Source: Parashewanella sp965200795
GTDB lineage: Bacteria; Pseudomonadota; Gammaproteobacteria; Enterobacterales; Shewanellaceae
Direction of reading: 5' to 3'
Assembly: GCA_965200795.1 (NCBI GenBank)
Contig: CBDAVB010000005.1
Coordinates: forward strand, 248,001-312,000
DNA length: 64,000 nt
The notes beneath the pieces are model-generated. The model was not told the DNA's origin. It did not search any database and saw only the letters and a list, made by a program, of their open reading frames with translations. A program made the position numbers and the translations under genes. Shown here piece by piece: positions 26,367-34,023 of this stretch (positions within the stretch are counted from its first letter, which is position 1; every line of letters begins with the position of its first letter).

Positions 26367-27040
26367 TTCAACCCGCCAATTTCAACAAACTGTCACAACT
26401 ACTTGGCTGCTATGTGGTGGTACTGTGTATCTCACTGAGCTTTGCCAATAACCTCAATTCTGTTTTAGGGCTTACCCTTCCCGGTGGCGTTTATGTATTT
26501 CCGTTTACTTTCATTTTGTGTGATGTGGTCAGTGACGTTTACGGCTTTAAAGCCGCTAAGAATTTTATTTGGGTCGGTATTGTCGCTCAGCTTGTTTTTG
26601 CGGTGCTTGCAGAGCTGTTGTTGCTGATCCCAAACCCCACTCAGTTCGAATATGGTCAAGCTTACCAAACGGTATTTGAGCCAACATTGGGCTTCGTTAT
26701 TTCAGGGATATTGGGCTTTGCACTGGGTGAGTATTGTAATGTGTACGTGATGGCAAAACTTAAAATTCGCATGGCTGGCCGTTACTTTATTTTCAGAAGT
26801 ATTGTAACAACTGCATTGGGACAAGCTTTATTAACTATCACAGTTGATTTACTGGTGTTCTCCAACAAACTTAGCTCACCAAAGTTAATGACCATGATGT
26901 TATCGGCGTGGTCGCTGAAGATGGTTTGTTGTTTGGTATTAGTGACACCTGCTTGGTTATTGGTCAAATATTTAAAGAAAACGGAGAAGGTCGATATTTA
27001 CGACACGGAGACTGATTTTAGCCCTTTCAAGTTGAAGTGA
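26336..27040 (+). CDS. VUT-family (YhhQ-like) queuosine-precursor transporter
   Basis: This 234-residue membrane protein has about six TM helices. The family signature GGVYVFPFTFILCDVVSDVYG lies near residues 50-70 (first 20 residues: GGVYVFPFTFILCDVVSDVY), and a GFALGEYCNVYVMAKLK helix lies further on. Family members import preQ0/preQ1 for tRNA queuosine synthesis. Such a gene on a conjugative element is uncommon, and a second, more diverged member lies at 28665-29312. It is convergent with the flhC-like gene and overlaps its end by 43 bases. Confidence 0.82.
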   Translation: MRQQATQQSLIQPANFNKLSQLLGCYVVVLCISLSFANNLNSVLGLTLPGGVYVFPFTFILCDVVSDVYGFKAAKNFIWVGIVAQLVFAVLAELLLLIPNPTQFEYGQAYQTVFEPTLGFVISGILGFALGEYCNVYVMAKLKIRMAGRYFIFRSIVTTALGQALLTITVDLLVFSNKLSSPKLMTMMLSAWSLKMVCCLVLVTPAWLLVKYLKKTEKVDIYDTETDFSPFKLK

Positions 27041-27534
27041 TGTTGCTCGTTCAGCGCACAAAATGGACAATTTTGCTCAAATTCATAAGCGTTGGATGTC
27101 ACTGTAACTTTGCCACAATCGCAAGGGATGAGTGTTATGTCATGGTTAAGGTAAGCGTCAATGAGTACCCAAGCGTCATTAATGGTAATGATGGGTTGAT
27201 TGTCTTGGTGATGCGCCACTTGTAATACAAAGTGCTCGTAGACCTTGATCAATAAATCTAAATCCACCAAACGTGGTTGCTCGGTTAGCGGACTGACTTT
27301 GTGATAGATGGAGATCAGTAAAATACTGCTAATGGCAGCACAGCGACTTTTGAATAATCGAGGTACTTGAATTAATTGACCAGAAGATGAGGTTTTTCCA
27401 GTGATTTCTTTCATTAAGGCTCGAATGTACTTAGCAGACAATTGGGTGTAATGACTAATAATGTAGGTTTTAAAACCATGCTCGATGTACTTTGCCACCA
27501 TAATGGTCTGCTGGCTGTGCTGTAAACGGTTCAT
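26998..27534 (-). CDS. FlhC-like (SetC/AcaC type) transcriptional activator subunit
   Basis: This 178-residue protein has the FlhC architecture, a helical N-terminal half and a C-terminal zinc-binding module with CDCG and CPFC cysteine pairs 16 residues apart. FlhC pairs with FlhD to activate sigma-70 promoters. On SXT/R391 ICEs and IncC plasmids the homologues SetCD and AcaCD switch on transfer genes. No flagellar gene is present here, so a role as master activator of this element is the better reading. The start overlaps the flhD-like stop (ATGA). Confidence 0.8.
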   Translation of the reverse strand: MNRLQHSQQTIMVAKYIEHGFKTYIISHYTQLSAKYIRALMKEITGKTSSSGQLIQVPRLFKSRCAAISSILLISIYHKVSPLTEQPRLVDLDLLIKVYEHFVLQVAHHQDNQPIITINDAWVLIDAYLNHDITLIPCDCGKVTVTSNAYEFEQNCPFCALNEQHHFNLKGLKSVSVS

Positions 27535-27833
27535 TGTGTGATGCCGCTGGCCATCAATTCATTGGACGTTTTAAGCATTAAAGTAAGCAGTTTATTATTC
27601 GGCTGCGCCAGAAATTGACAGAATTCATTCTCATTTGGCAGTACATTAAAAGAGATAACGTTTTGATTAGCGAGGTGTTCAAGCTGTTGAAAGCTGCAAT
27701 TGGCTATAATCGTTATCATTAATTCTGATAAGCCGAATTTGATTTTGGCGAGATGTTGATCCTCAGTTGCTAACTCTTTTACCGCAGAAAGGTAGCGAAG
27801 GTTGAGATCGTATAATACATTGTCATCAAACAT
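27531..27833 (-). CDS. FlhD-like (SetD/AcaD type) transcriptional activator subunit
   Basis: The 100 residues match FlhD in length and pattern (LYDLNLRYLSAVKELATEDQHLAKIKFGLSE), where FlhD of E. coli has the equivalent HIYDINLSYL...DKASAMFRLGI. It lies directly upstream of the flhC-like gene with a four-base overlap, the normal flhDC order. GAGGG precedes the ATG. It is divergent from the CI-like repressor across a 194-bp control region. Confidence 0.8.
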   Translation of the reverse strand: MFDDNVLYDLNLRYLSAVKELATEDQHLAKIKFGLSELMITIIANCSFQQLEHLANQNVISFNVLPNENEFCQFLAQPNNKLLTLMLKTSNELMASGITQ

Positions 27834-28027
27834 GCGTAAGCCCTCTATCTGTGTGCAACCGAATCCCGGTTGATTGGATAGTCTTCCATATTGTTATGAT
27901 GAAAATTGAGAAACACGCTTGAACTTATTGCACAAAATTCGCTCACATCAAGCGTGACTTGCATTATTAACATGATGCTTCTATTTTTTCAATAGATAAG
28001 GTTGAGTTTTAATTTGTGAGGTAAGAT
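27834..28027. promoter_or_regulatory. Divergent control region between flhDC-like genes and the repressor
   Basis: This 194-bp spacer must carry both divergent promoters. It contains a perfect 9-bp inverted pair, CACGCTTGA at 27914-27922 and TCAAGCGTG at 27948-27956, with centres 34 bp apart. The pair would suit cooperative repressor dimers or a looped operator. The arrangement parallels the operators between setR and the distal genes of SXT-type ICEs. Confidence 0.6.
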
Positions 28028-28675
28028 TTGTCTGAGCCGGATTTTCGTACCAAGGTGATTGCGATTGCGAAACAATTGCAACCTGAAGCGCCGAACAAAG
28101 AAGAAAGCATTACTGAGATCAGTGGTGAGAAGAAGTCGACCATCAGGAACTGGCTGTATTCGAAGAAAAAGCCGCCTATGGGTAAAAGGCTTACTATTGC
28201 AGATAAGTTCGGCGTCGATGTGGCTTATTTGTTCGAAGATGCGCCTTTCAACTTACCTATCACTCGCTATGAGTCAGAGCATAATTATTACCTTGTACCA
28301 CAGCTAACGTTGTCGCAAATTTATTGCCTCGATAAAGTGACACCAATGCCGATTCAAGGACGAACGGTGATCAGCCTACATCCTGAATTAACCGTTAACA
28401 TCGAGCAAGTGGAAAAAACCTATTGTGTTATAGGTAGCGGCATTGACTATGAGCCTTTTATCTCTGCTTCTGACACCATCTTTTTTAACGGCACCGCCAA
28501 GATCATCCGAGGCAACTTTTACATTTTAGTGAGCCGTAATATTCAGATTGTCCGAATGGAGCAGGATGGCCGTTTAATTTCAAATCAGGGTGATCAGGTC
28601 AAGCCAATGCAAACCGATAAGATATTGCCCATCATCATCACTATGTCTTCAAGTTACGTCACCCATGCTCAATAA
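28028..28675 (+). CDS. CI/SetR-like repressor with S24-type C-terminal domain
   Basis: This 215-residue protein has an N-terminal HTH (ITEISGEKKSTIRNWLYSKKKPPMGKRL...FGVDVAYLF) and a C-terminal LexA/CI-like fold (YCVIGSGIDYEPFISASDTIFF...NFYILVSRNIQIVRM). The start is TTG, with GAGG seven bases upstream and no ATG nearby. The Ser-Met of the usual G-x-S-M motif reads G-S-G-I, and the catalytic Lys position is Val-Arg, so RecA-stimulated self-cleavage looks unlikely. It probably represses the divergent flhDC-like genes and thereby transfer. Confidence 0.8.
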   Translation: MSEPDFRTKVIAIAKQLQPEAPNKEESITEISGEKKSTIRNWLYSKKKPPMGKRLTIADKFGVDVAYLFEDAPFNLPITRYESEHNYYLVPQLTLSQIYCLDKVTPMPIQGRTVISLHPELTVNIEQVEKTYCVIGSGIDYEPFISASDTIFFNGTAKIIRGNFYILVSRNIQIVRMEQDGRLISNQGDQVKPMQTDKILPIIITMSSSYVTHAQ

Positions 28676-29312
28676 GCTGTTTGGCGAGTCCTTACCCGAC
28701 CATTGGATAGTGATATATCCGATTGCGTTTGCGGTTTTTCTGACATCAACCACTTTTTTCTTTTTCGATTATAAAACCATTGAGTTGTTTGGTTATCAGT
28801 TGCATTTATCCGTTGGCTTGCTGTTCTTTCCTGTGACCTTCAGCTTGTCGAATTTAATGCAGTATCGCTACGGAACTTTGTTTGCCAATACCGTGGTGCG
28901 TTATGGTTTTTTAGGGGATTTATGTTTTGTGTGCATCGCATGGCTACTGAGCCATATTGGAGAGCGGCAAGACTACTTGAGCGTTTATAATGAGATCCCG
29001 ACCATCATGTTGATGACGTTTTTCTTTGTGTGGTTGAGTAACAGCATTAACTTGAAACTGTTCGCCATTATGGATGGCAAGGTACATGAGTTTTTCAGCT
29101 TCTTTGTGGCTTGCTTAGTGGCTGAATGTTCGGTGAGTTTTATTTCTATCCCGATAATGATGTATCACAATCATCTGAACTCAAATGAAATGCTGTCGAT
29201 TGCGTTTATCGTCGGCTACAAGGTGATTGCAACATTAGTGTTATCTACGATAATTTCAGTTCGAATAATGAAGAATAGCCACCGTCTACCTTTATATCCT
29301 GACCAGTCATAA
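28665..29312 (+). CDS. Diverged VUT-family membrane protein
   Basis: This 215-residue protein has about six TM helices and resembles VUT transporters. The conserved FPVTFSLSNLMQYRYG region has lost the usual Asp and Glu (family pattern FPltfiisDi..EvYG). The ATG lies inside the last codons of the repressor, so the two are translationally coupled. Coupling to a regulator and the changed motif suggest a sensing or signalling role, or a changed substrate. The 3' end overlaps the convergent SDR gene. Confidence 0.7.
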   Translation: MLNKLFGESLPDHWIVIYPIAFAVFLTSTTFFFFDYKTIELFGYQLHLSVGLLFFPVTFSLSNLMQYRYGTLFANTVVRYGFLGDLCFVCIAWLLSHIGERQDYLSVYNEIPTIMLMTFFFVWLSNSINLKLFAIMDGKVHEFFSFFVACLVAECSVSFISIPIMMYHNHLNSNEMLSIAFIVGYKVIATLVLSTIISVRIMKNSHRLPLYPDQS

Positions 29313-29952
29313 AGTCATTTTTTAGCAGCATTTCAATCACAGCGAATACGTCTTTATCTTGGCCACAATCCCCTGTTAAATAGCTTTCACTGTAATCCGG
29401 TAATTTACCTTTATGCTTAGCTCTGATCATCGGTGTATCAATACTGGCAGGTGACACCGAGTTAACCAAAATATGAGGGGCGTGTTCGACCGCAGCCACT
29501 TTAGTCAAATTTACTATTGCCGCTTTCGCTGCGCTATAAGCCGCCATGTTTTTAGCGCCAAAGTCTGCGGTAATGCTGGCAATATTGATGATCCTTCTAC
29601 GTTTACCATTGTTGTTATCTGCAAGCTGAAGCTCTTGTTGTAGGGCGTTGAGCAAAGGGCTGAAAACATCGTTGAAGGACATTTGATATTCTTCTAATGA
29701 AAAGTCTTTTAATGGCTTACGAACACCAGAAACACCTGCGCAATTGACCGCAATATCAAAATCAGCGATTTCAGCAAAGACTGCTCTAGACTCAGGTGCA
29801 GACCTGAGATCGCATCTTTTTTGTTTAATTTCATTCGGTAAGATGTTATTTACTTTAATATCAATACCATAAACCTCGTATCCAAGATGATGAAGCTGTT
29901 TCGCTGTATAAAAACCTATGCCGCTCGCTTGGCCAGTTACAATCGCTTTCAT
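29245..29952 (-). CDS. Short-chain dehydrogenase/reductase
   Basis: This 235-residue classical SDR has the nucleotide motif TGQASGIG at residues 6-13, NCAG in the middle, the catalytic YSAAK and a preceding Ser in IASITADFG. It would oxidise or reduce a hydroxyl or keto substrate with NAD(P)H in the cytosol. The substrate is unknown. It appears to be cargo, as it is the only metabolic enzyme in this part of the element. Confidence 0.85.
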   Translation of the reverse strand: MKAIVTGQASGIGFYTAKQLHHLGYEVYGIDIKVNNILPNEIKQKRCDLRSAPESRAVFAEIADFDIAVNCAGVSGVRKPLKDFSLEEYQMSFNDVFSPLLNALQQELQLADNNNGKRRRIINIASITADFGAKNMAAYSAAKAAIVNLTKVAAVEHAPHILVNSVSPASIDTPMIRAKHKGKLPDYSESYLTGDCGQDKDVFAVIEMLLKNDFMTGQDIKVDGGYSSLFELKLS

Positions 29953-30321
29953 TTCAATGACTCGTTAAGGATTACGGATATTTATCAACAAGGTAGCACA
30001 CTGCACATAAAAGCATCAAAAATCTGGCAGCAACGACTCCACAATTATGCGACTTATGACTCTATGGATATGGCCGTTACCGATGTGGATGTCAGTAAGT
30101 TTGCGGGAGAAGATGCCGAGTTGATCAGCTTATTGCAAATATTATTTAAGAACCGCTCAGTGGCACATAAGAAAGTAATGGTCGGTGATGACTGCAAAGA
30201 ATTTCTGCTTGAGTATGAGAACGGCGCAAAAGCTCGGCTTAACTTTGATGAGCTGTTAGCTAAAATTCAACGCTCAAAAAGCACCTCAGAAGCGTTAGAT
30301 ATTCTAAAAAGTCTGATGTAA
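29887..30321 (+). CDS. Hypothetical protein, start uncertain
   Basis: The open frame has 144 codons, the first 22 of which are antisense to the SDR start, so the real start is probably later. A TTG at 29929 and an ATG at 30064 (86 residues) are candidates. The C-terminal half looks like a genuine soluble helical protein (AELISLLQILFKNRSVAHKKV...LDILKSLM). No family is recognised. Confidence 0.5.
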   Translation: MMKLFRCIKTYAARLASYNRFHFNDSLRITDIYQQGSTLHIKASKIWQQRLHNYATYDSMDMAVTDVDVSKFAGEDAELISLLQILFKNRSVAHKKVMVGDDCKEFLLEYENGAKARLNFDELLAKIQRSKSTSEALDILKSLM

Positions 30322-30526
30322 ATGAAAAAAATCGCTGTAATCTGAACAAAACCTGACAATTAACCACCTTTATTTTCTAATACTTTCAATAAGTAACAAC
30401 TCATCTTTAGCAAAGTGCCCTCAAGGGTCATTTTGCTCGCTCTGATATTTCCAAACTTTGTGATACTTCTATTTTTACTTTAGAAGACATCATTTTTTAT
30501 CGTTAACCCTATTGGAGATTATCGTT

Positions 30527-30787
30527 ATGAGAGCAACCTTCGCCAATGACATTGTTCATGCCCTAAGACAACACCAGCTAAGCAATGAAAAACAAGAAGA
30601 TAAACCACAAGTTTGGTACAACCGAGCCGACTTATGCCGCCACTTTGGGATCACCTACAACACATTAAAACGCTGGGAGCGCCACTGTAATTTTCCGTTA
30701 CTGGAGTTGCAGGACTTCTGCCCCGGTCGTTACGACATCAGAAAAGTGGAACGCTTTTTACAGAATTTAAAAATTCCTAGAGTTTAG
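30527..30787 (+). CDS. Small helix-turn-helix DNA-binding protein
   Basis: This 86-residue protein has a MerR/excisionase-like HTH (VWYNRADLCRHFGITYNTLKRWERHCNFP) and an arginine-rich end (GRYDIRKVERFLQNLKIPR). GGAGA lies eight bases before the ATG; the in-frame TTG upstream is disregarded. It precedes the primase-helicase by 26 bases and is probably its regulator or a replication accessory protein. Confidence 0.75.
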   Translation: MRATFANDIVHALRQHQLSNEKQEDKPQVWYNRADLCRHFGITYNTLKRWERHCNFPLLELQDFCPGRYDIRKVERFLQNLKIPRV

Positions 30788-30813
30788 TTTGCTGTTACCA
30801 ACAGGAGAGCGCC

Positions 30814-33471
30814 ATGAGATCTGAACTCCACGCTGAAGTTATCCGCCGTTTACAGCACGATTATAACTTTAAAAGGGAAAGTGATGATTACCTACAACAA
30901 GGTACCTGTCCGAGTTGTGGTAAATCGGAGCTTTATATTCACAAAAGTAATCCTTGGCTGTTGCGTTGTGGCCGATTGAATAAGTGTGGCAATGAACTTC
31001 ATATCAAAGACATCTATCACGACTTGTTTGAATCATGGAGTGAATGCTTTCCAAGTAAAACAGATGATAAAACTGGACTAGTTTCTAACCCAAATGCCGC
31101 TGCTGATGCTTACCTTGCTCATGGGAGAGGTTTAAAGCTATCAAAAATAAAAGGCTGGTATCAGCAAGGCTCATATTATTGTAGCGAAAAACAAATTGGC
31201 ACTGCTACTGTAAAGTTTACGCTAACGAATGGCGCAACATGGGAAAGATTTATTGATAAACCAGAGCGCTTTGGCAGTATGAAGGCTCGGTTCTCTGGTA
31301 GCTACAAAGGCTATTGGTGGCAAGCACCTGACTTTAATCTAAGTTCAATCACAAAGTCAGCTGAGCTTTGGCTCACAGAGGGAATCTTCGACGCTTTATC
31401 ATTGCTACAAATAGGCATTACAGCTGTCAGTGTAATGAGCTGTCATAACTTTCCAACAGAATCACTTCAGAATTTACATAACCAACTTGCGAACACAGAA
31501 TTGCCTACTCTGGTATTTGCATTTGATGCGGGAAAAGCAGGTGAATCTTATACCATTAAATTCATAGAAAAAGCTCGACAACTTGGTTGGAAGGCCACAG
31601 CAGCGCAACCACCTTCTGGTAAATCTAAACGAGATTGGAATGAACTATTACAGCGAGAAAAGCTAACACCTGAACACATAGCTGATTACCGCTACTTCGG
31701 TGAGTTGTTAATAGCACCTACGGCTAAGGCTAAGGGACTCTTAATATTTCAGAAAAGTTGCCAGCACGAATTTCCGTTTGAGTTTAAGCTTTGTATGTAT
31801 TGGTTCAAATTCCATGCTAATAAGTATGATAAAACGACAAAAGATGATGATAATTTAGCGGCGTTGAATGAAGCAACCAGCGTACAGCTACTGTGTATGT
31901 GTTATCCCCATGCCCTTTATTTCCAAGAAAATTTAACAACCGACGAGAGCTGGTACTACTTCCAAATAGATTTTTCGCATGGATTAAGCGTCAAGAAAAC
32001 TTTTACTGGAGCACAAATAACATCACATATTGAATTCAAAAAACGCCTTTCCAGTGTTGCCGCAGGTGCCATTTATGAAGGTAATACCTACCAGTTAAAC
32101 AAGTGGTTTCGTAAACATTTATTCAATATCAAGCGAGTCAATGTAATCGATTTTATAGGTTACAGTCGTGAGCACAGGTGTTATGTATTCAATAATGTAG
32201 CCGTAAAAGACGGCATCGAATATTCCATCAATGAAGAAGATTTTTTTGATATAAGGTCAATGGGCATAAAATCGCAGCAGCCCATTAAACTATCTATAAA
32301 CACCATAGAAAGTGAGTATAACCCTGACTGGCTCAACCAATATTGGTTGGCCTTCGGTGCAAAAGGATTAATCACTCTCAGCTTTTGGTTTGGCAGCTTA
32401 TTCGCTGAGCAAATTAGGCAACTTCATAAAACCTATCCTTTTCTTGAGATCATTGGTGCGCCGGGAACAGGTAAATCCACGATGATCGAGTTTTTATGGA
32501 AATTGCTTGGAAGAAGTAACTATGAAGGTTTCGATCCAAGTAAATCGACCAGTTCTGCAATAGGTAGAAATTTAGCTCGTGTAGCAAATATTCCTGTGGT
32601 TCTTAACGAAGGCGACCGGAGCATGGGAAAAGATGCCAAGAAAAGTGATTTTCATTGGGAAGATTTAAAAGATATTTATAACGGCCGCTGTATTTTTGCT
32701 AGAGGGATAAAAAACTGCGGCAATGATACCTACGAACCGCCATTTAAGGCTTCTGTAGTGATTAGCCAAAACACCGCAGTACAAGCATCTGAAGCAATAC
32801 TTCAGCGTCTTATTCACGTACAAACTGACAAAATAAGTTATTCCACTGAAACAAAGAAAGCAGCTGAATGGCTAGAGCGAATCGAAATTGGGCAGGTTTC
32901 AGGATTTATTCTGCGAGCGATAAAATCAGAGCATAAAGTCTTACAAGAAATTGAACGTAAATTTCCTATTCATTATCAAACACTGGCTAATGATCCAAAA
33001 ATTCATACAGAGAGAATATTAAAAGTCCATGCGCAACTTTGGGCAATATTTGATGCTTTAAAGTTAGTGATACCATTGAGTAAACAACAGATCGCTTGCG
33101 TTAATGAACTGATCCCAAAACTTGCCAGAGACCGACAACAAGCAATTGCTGTCGATCCTCCTGAAATTCAGTCCTTCTGGGATGTTGTTGAGTTTTTAGA
33201 ATCTGAACAACCACATACTGTGGACCATTCAAAAGATCCGCAGCTTGTTGCTATTAACCTGAACCAATTTACGGAAGAAGCACTCCACAGAAAGCAAAAT
33301 ATCCCACTGCTTGTCGACCTCAAACGATTATTGAAATTTGGCAAGACTTATCCATTTATCGAAATAAAGTCTGTTAACAGTGCTGTTAATTCAAGGTTGA
33401 ATAGATCCTACCCCAACGCAAAAAAACCATTAACGGCGAAATGCTGGATATTCAAAAGAAAAGATAAATAA
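30814..33471 (+). CDS. Toprim primase-helicase fusion, satellite-type
   Basis: This 885-residue protein has an N-terminal CHC2-like zinc ribbon (CPSCGKSELYIHK...LLRCGRLNKCG). A Toprim domain follows (WLTEGIFDALSLL with the catalytic Glu, LVFAFDAGKAGE with the Asp, DWNELL). The C-terminal P-loop ATPase has Walker A GAPGTGKST near residue 550 and a downstream VVLNEGDRS. This is the plan of self-replication proteins of P4-like satellites and some integrative elements. It probably drives replication of the excised element, perhaps from the iteron-like repeats at 35451-35573. Confidence 0.82.
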   Translation: MRSELHAEVIRRLQHDYNFKRESDDYLQQGTCPSCGKSELYIHKSNPWLLRCGRLNKCGNELHIKDIYHDLFESWSECFPSKTDDKTGLVSNPNAAADAYLAHGRGLKLSKIKGWYQQGSYYCSEKQIGTATVKFTLTNGATWERFIDKPERFGSMKARFSGSYKGYWWQAPDFNLSSITKSAELWLTEGIFDALSLLQIGITAVSVMSCHNFPTESLQNLHNQLANTELPTLVFAFDAGKAGESYTIKFIEKARQLGWKATAAQPPSGKSKRDWNELLQREKLTPEHIADYRYFGELLIAPTAKAKGLLIFQKSCQHEFPFEFKLCMYWFKFHANKYDKTTKDDDNLAALNEATSVQLLCMCYPHALYFQENLTTDESWYYFQIDFSHGLSVKKTFTGAQITSHIEFKKRLSSVAAGAIYEGNTYQLNKWFRKHLFNIKRVNVIDFIGYSREHRCYVFNNVAVKDGIEYSINEEDFFDIRSMGIKSQQPIKLSINTIESEYNPDWLNQYWLAFGAKGLITLSFWFGSLFAEQIRQLHKTYPFLEIIGAPGTGKSTMIEFLWKLLGRSNYEGFDPSKSTSSAIGRNLARVANIPVVLNEGDRSMGKDAKKSDFHWEDLKDIYNGRCIFARGIKNCGNDTYEPPFKASVVISQNTAVQASEAILQRLIHVQTDKISYSTETKKAAEWLERIEIGQVSGFILRAIKSEHKVLQEIERKFPIHYQTLANDPKIHTERILKVHAQLWAIFDALKLVIPLSKQQIACVNELIPKLARDRQQAIAVDPPEIQSFWDVVEFLESEQPHTVDHSKDPQLVAINLNQFTEEALHRKQNIPLLVDLKRLLKFGKTYPFIEIKSVNSAVNSRLNRSYPNAKKPLTAKCWIFKRKDK

Positions 33472-33517
33472 CCGGCGACCTCCAATCAATTTAACGAATT
33501 ACAACCTGAGAGATAAA

Positions 33518-33844
33518 ATGATGACTGACACCAATGAACCTAACCAAACCCAGCAAGATTTAGAGAAACTTATCAAAGCTCAGTTTTATAAAATGTCATT
33601 GAACATTAAAACCGTTCTGTCTATGGATGAGTGCAGTGAATACACCGGACTTACAAAAAATTACCTGTATAAGCTCACTCACAATAAGCAGATCCCTCAT
33701 TTCAAACCTAATGGCAAAAAACTCTTCTTTAAGAGACAAGATATCGATAACTGGTTGCTTAGTAATAAAGTTGATTCTCAAAATGATTTTGATGAACGTG
33801 CAATGGAAAAAGTCTTCGAACTTAATGAGCTGATAAAGCCATGA
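33518..33844 (+). CDS. Excisionase-family HTH_17 DNA-binding protein
   Basis: The C-terminal part of this 108-residue protein is a winged-helix excisionase domain (LSMDECSEYTGLTKNYLYKLTHNKQIPHFKP..KKLFFKRQDIDNWL). It may be a recombination directionality factor or a regulator of the preceding replication gene. No integrase is in the window, so its partner is unknown. Confidence 0.8.
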   Translation: MMTDTNEPNQTQQDLEKLIKAQFYKMSLNIKTVLSMDECSEYTGLTKNYLYKLTHNKQIPHFKPNGKKLFFKRQDIDNWLLSNKVDSQNDFDERAMEKVFELNELIKP

Positions 33845-33992
33845 AAATATACCTCGCAGTGACTGTGGCCTGAGTTCATAAAATAGAAAATATCTCAGGC
33901 TCTTTTTACCATTAGCAATCATGACTAAAACTACTGCGGAAATAAATAATAAGGACAAACTTAAGTATATAAGTTGTAAAAATCGGTAATAT

Positions 33993-34009
33993 GTCCTTAT
34001 AATTAGGAC
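33993..34009. promoter_or_regulatory. Palindromic GTCCT/AGGAC operator of the fic gene
   Basis: GTCCTTATAATTAGGAC has 5-bp arms. Further half sites AAGGACAA (33951-33958) and TGTCC (34025-34029 and 34037-34041) sit around it, the last two inside the start of the gene. The encoded protein begins with a winged HTH, so autoregulation is likely. Confidence 0.55.
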
Positions 34010-34023
34010 AACCACAAAAAACA

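Noticed and set aside
26998..27833. Chromosomal flagellar master regulator flhDC
   Set aside because: The surroundings are conjugation and regulator genes with no flagellar gene, and the proteins are diverged from FlhDC.
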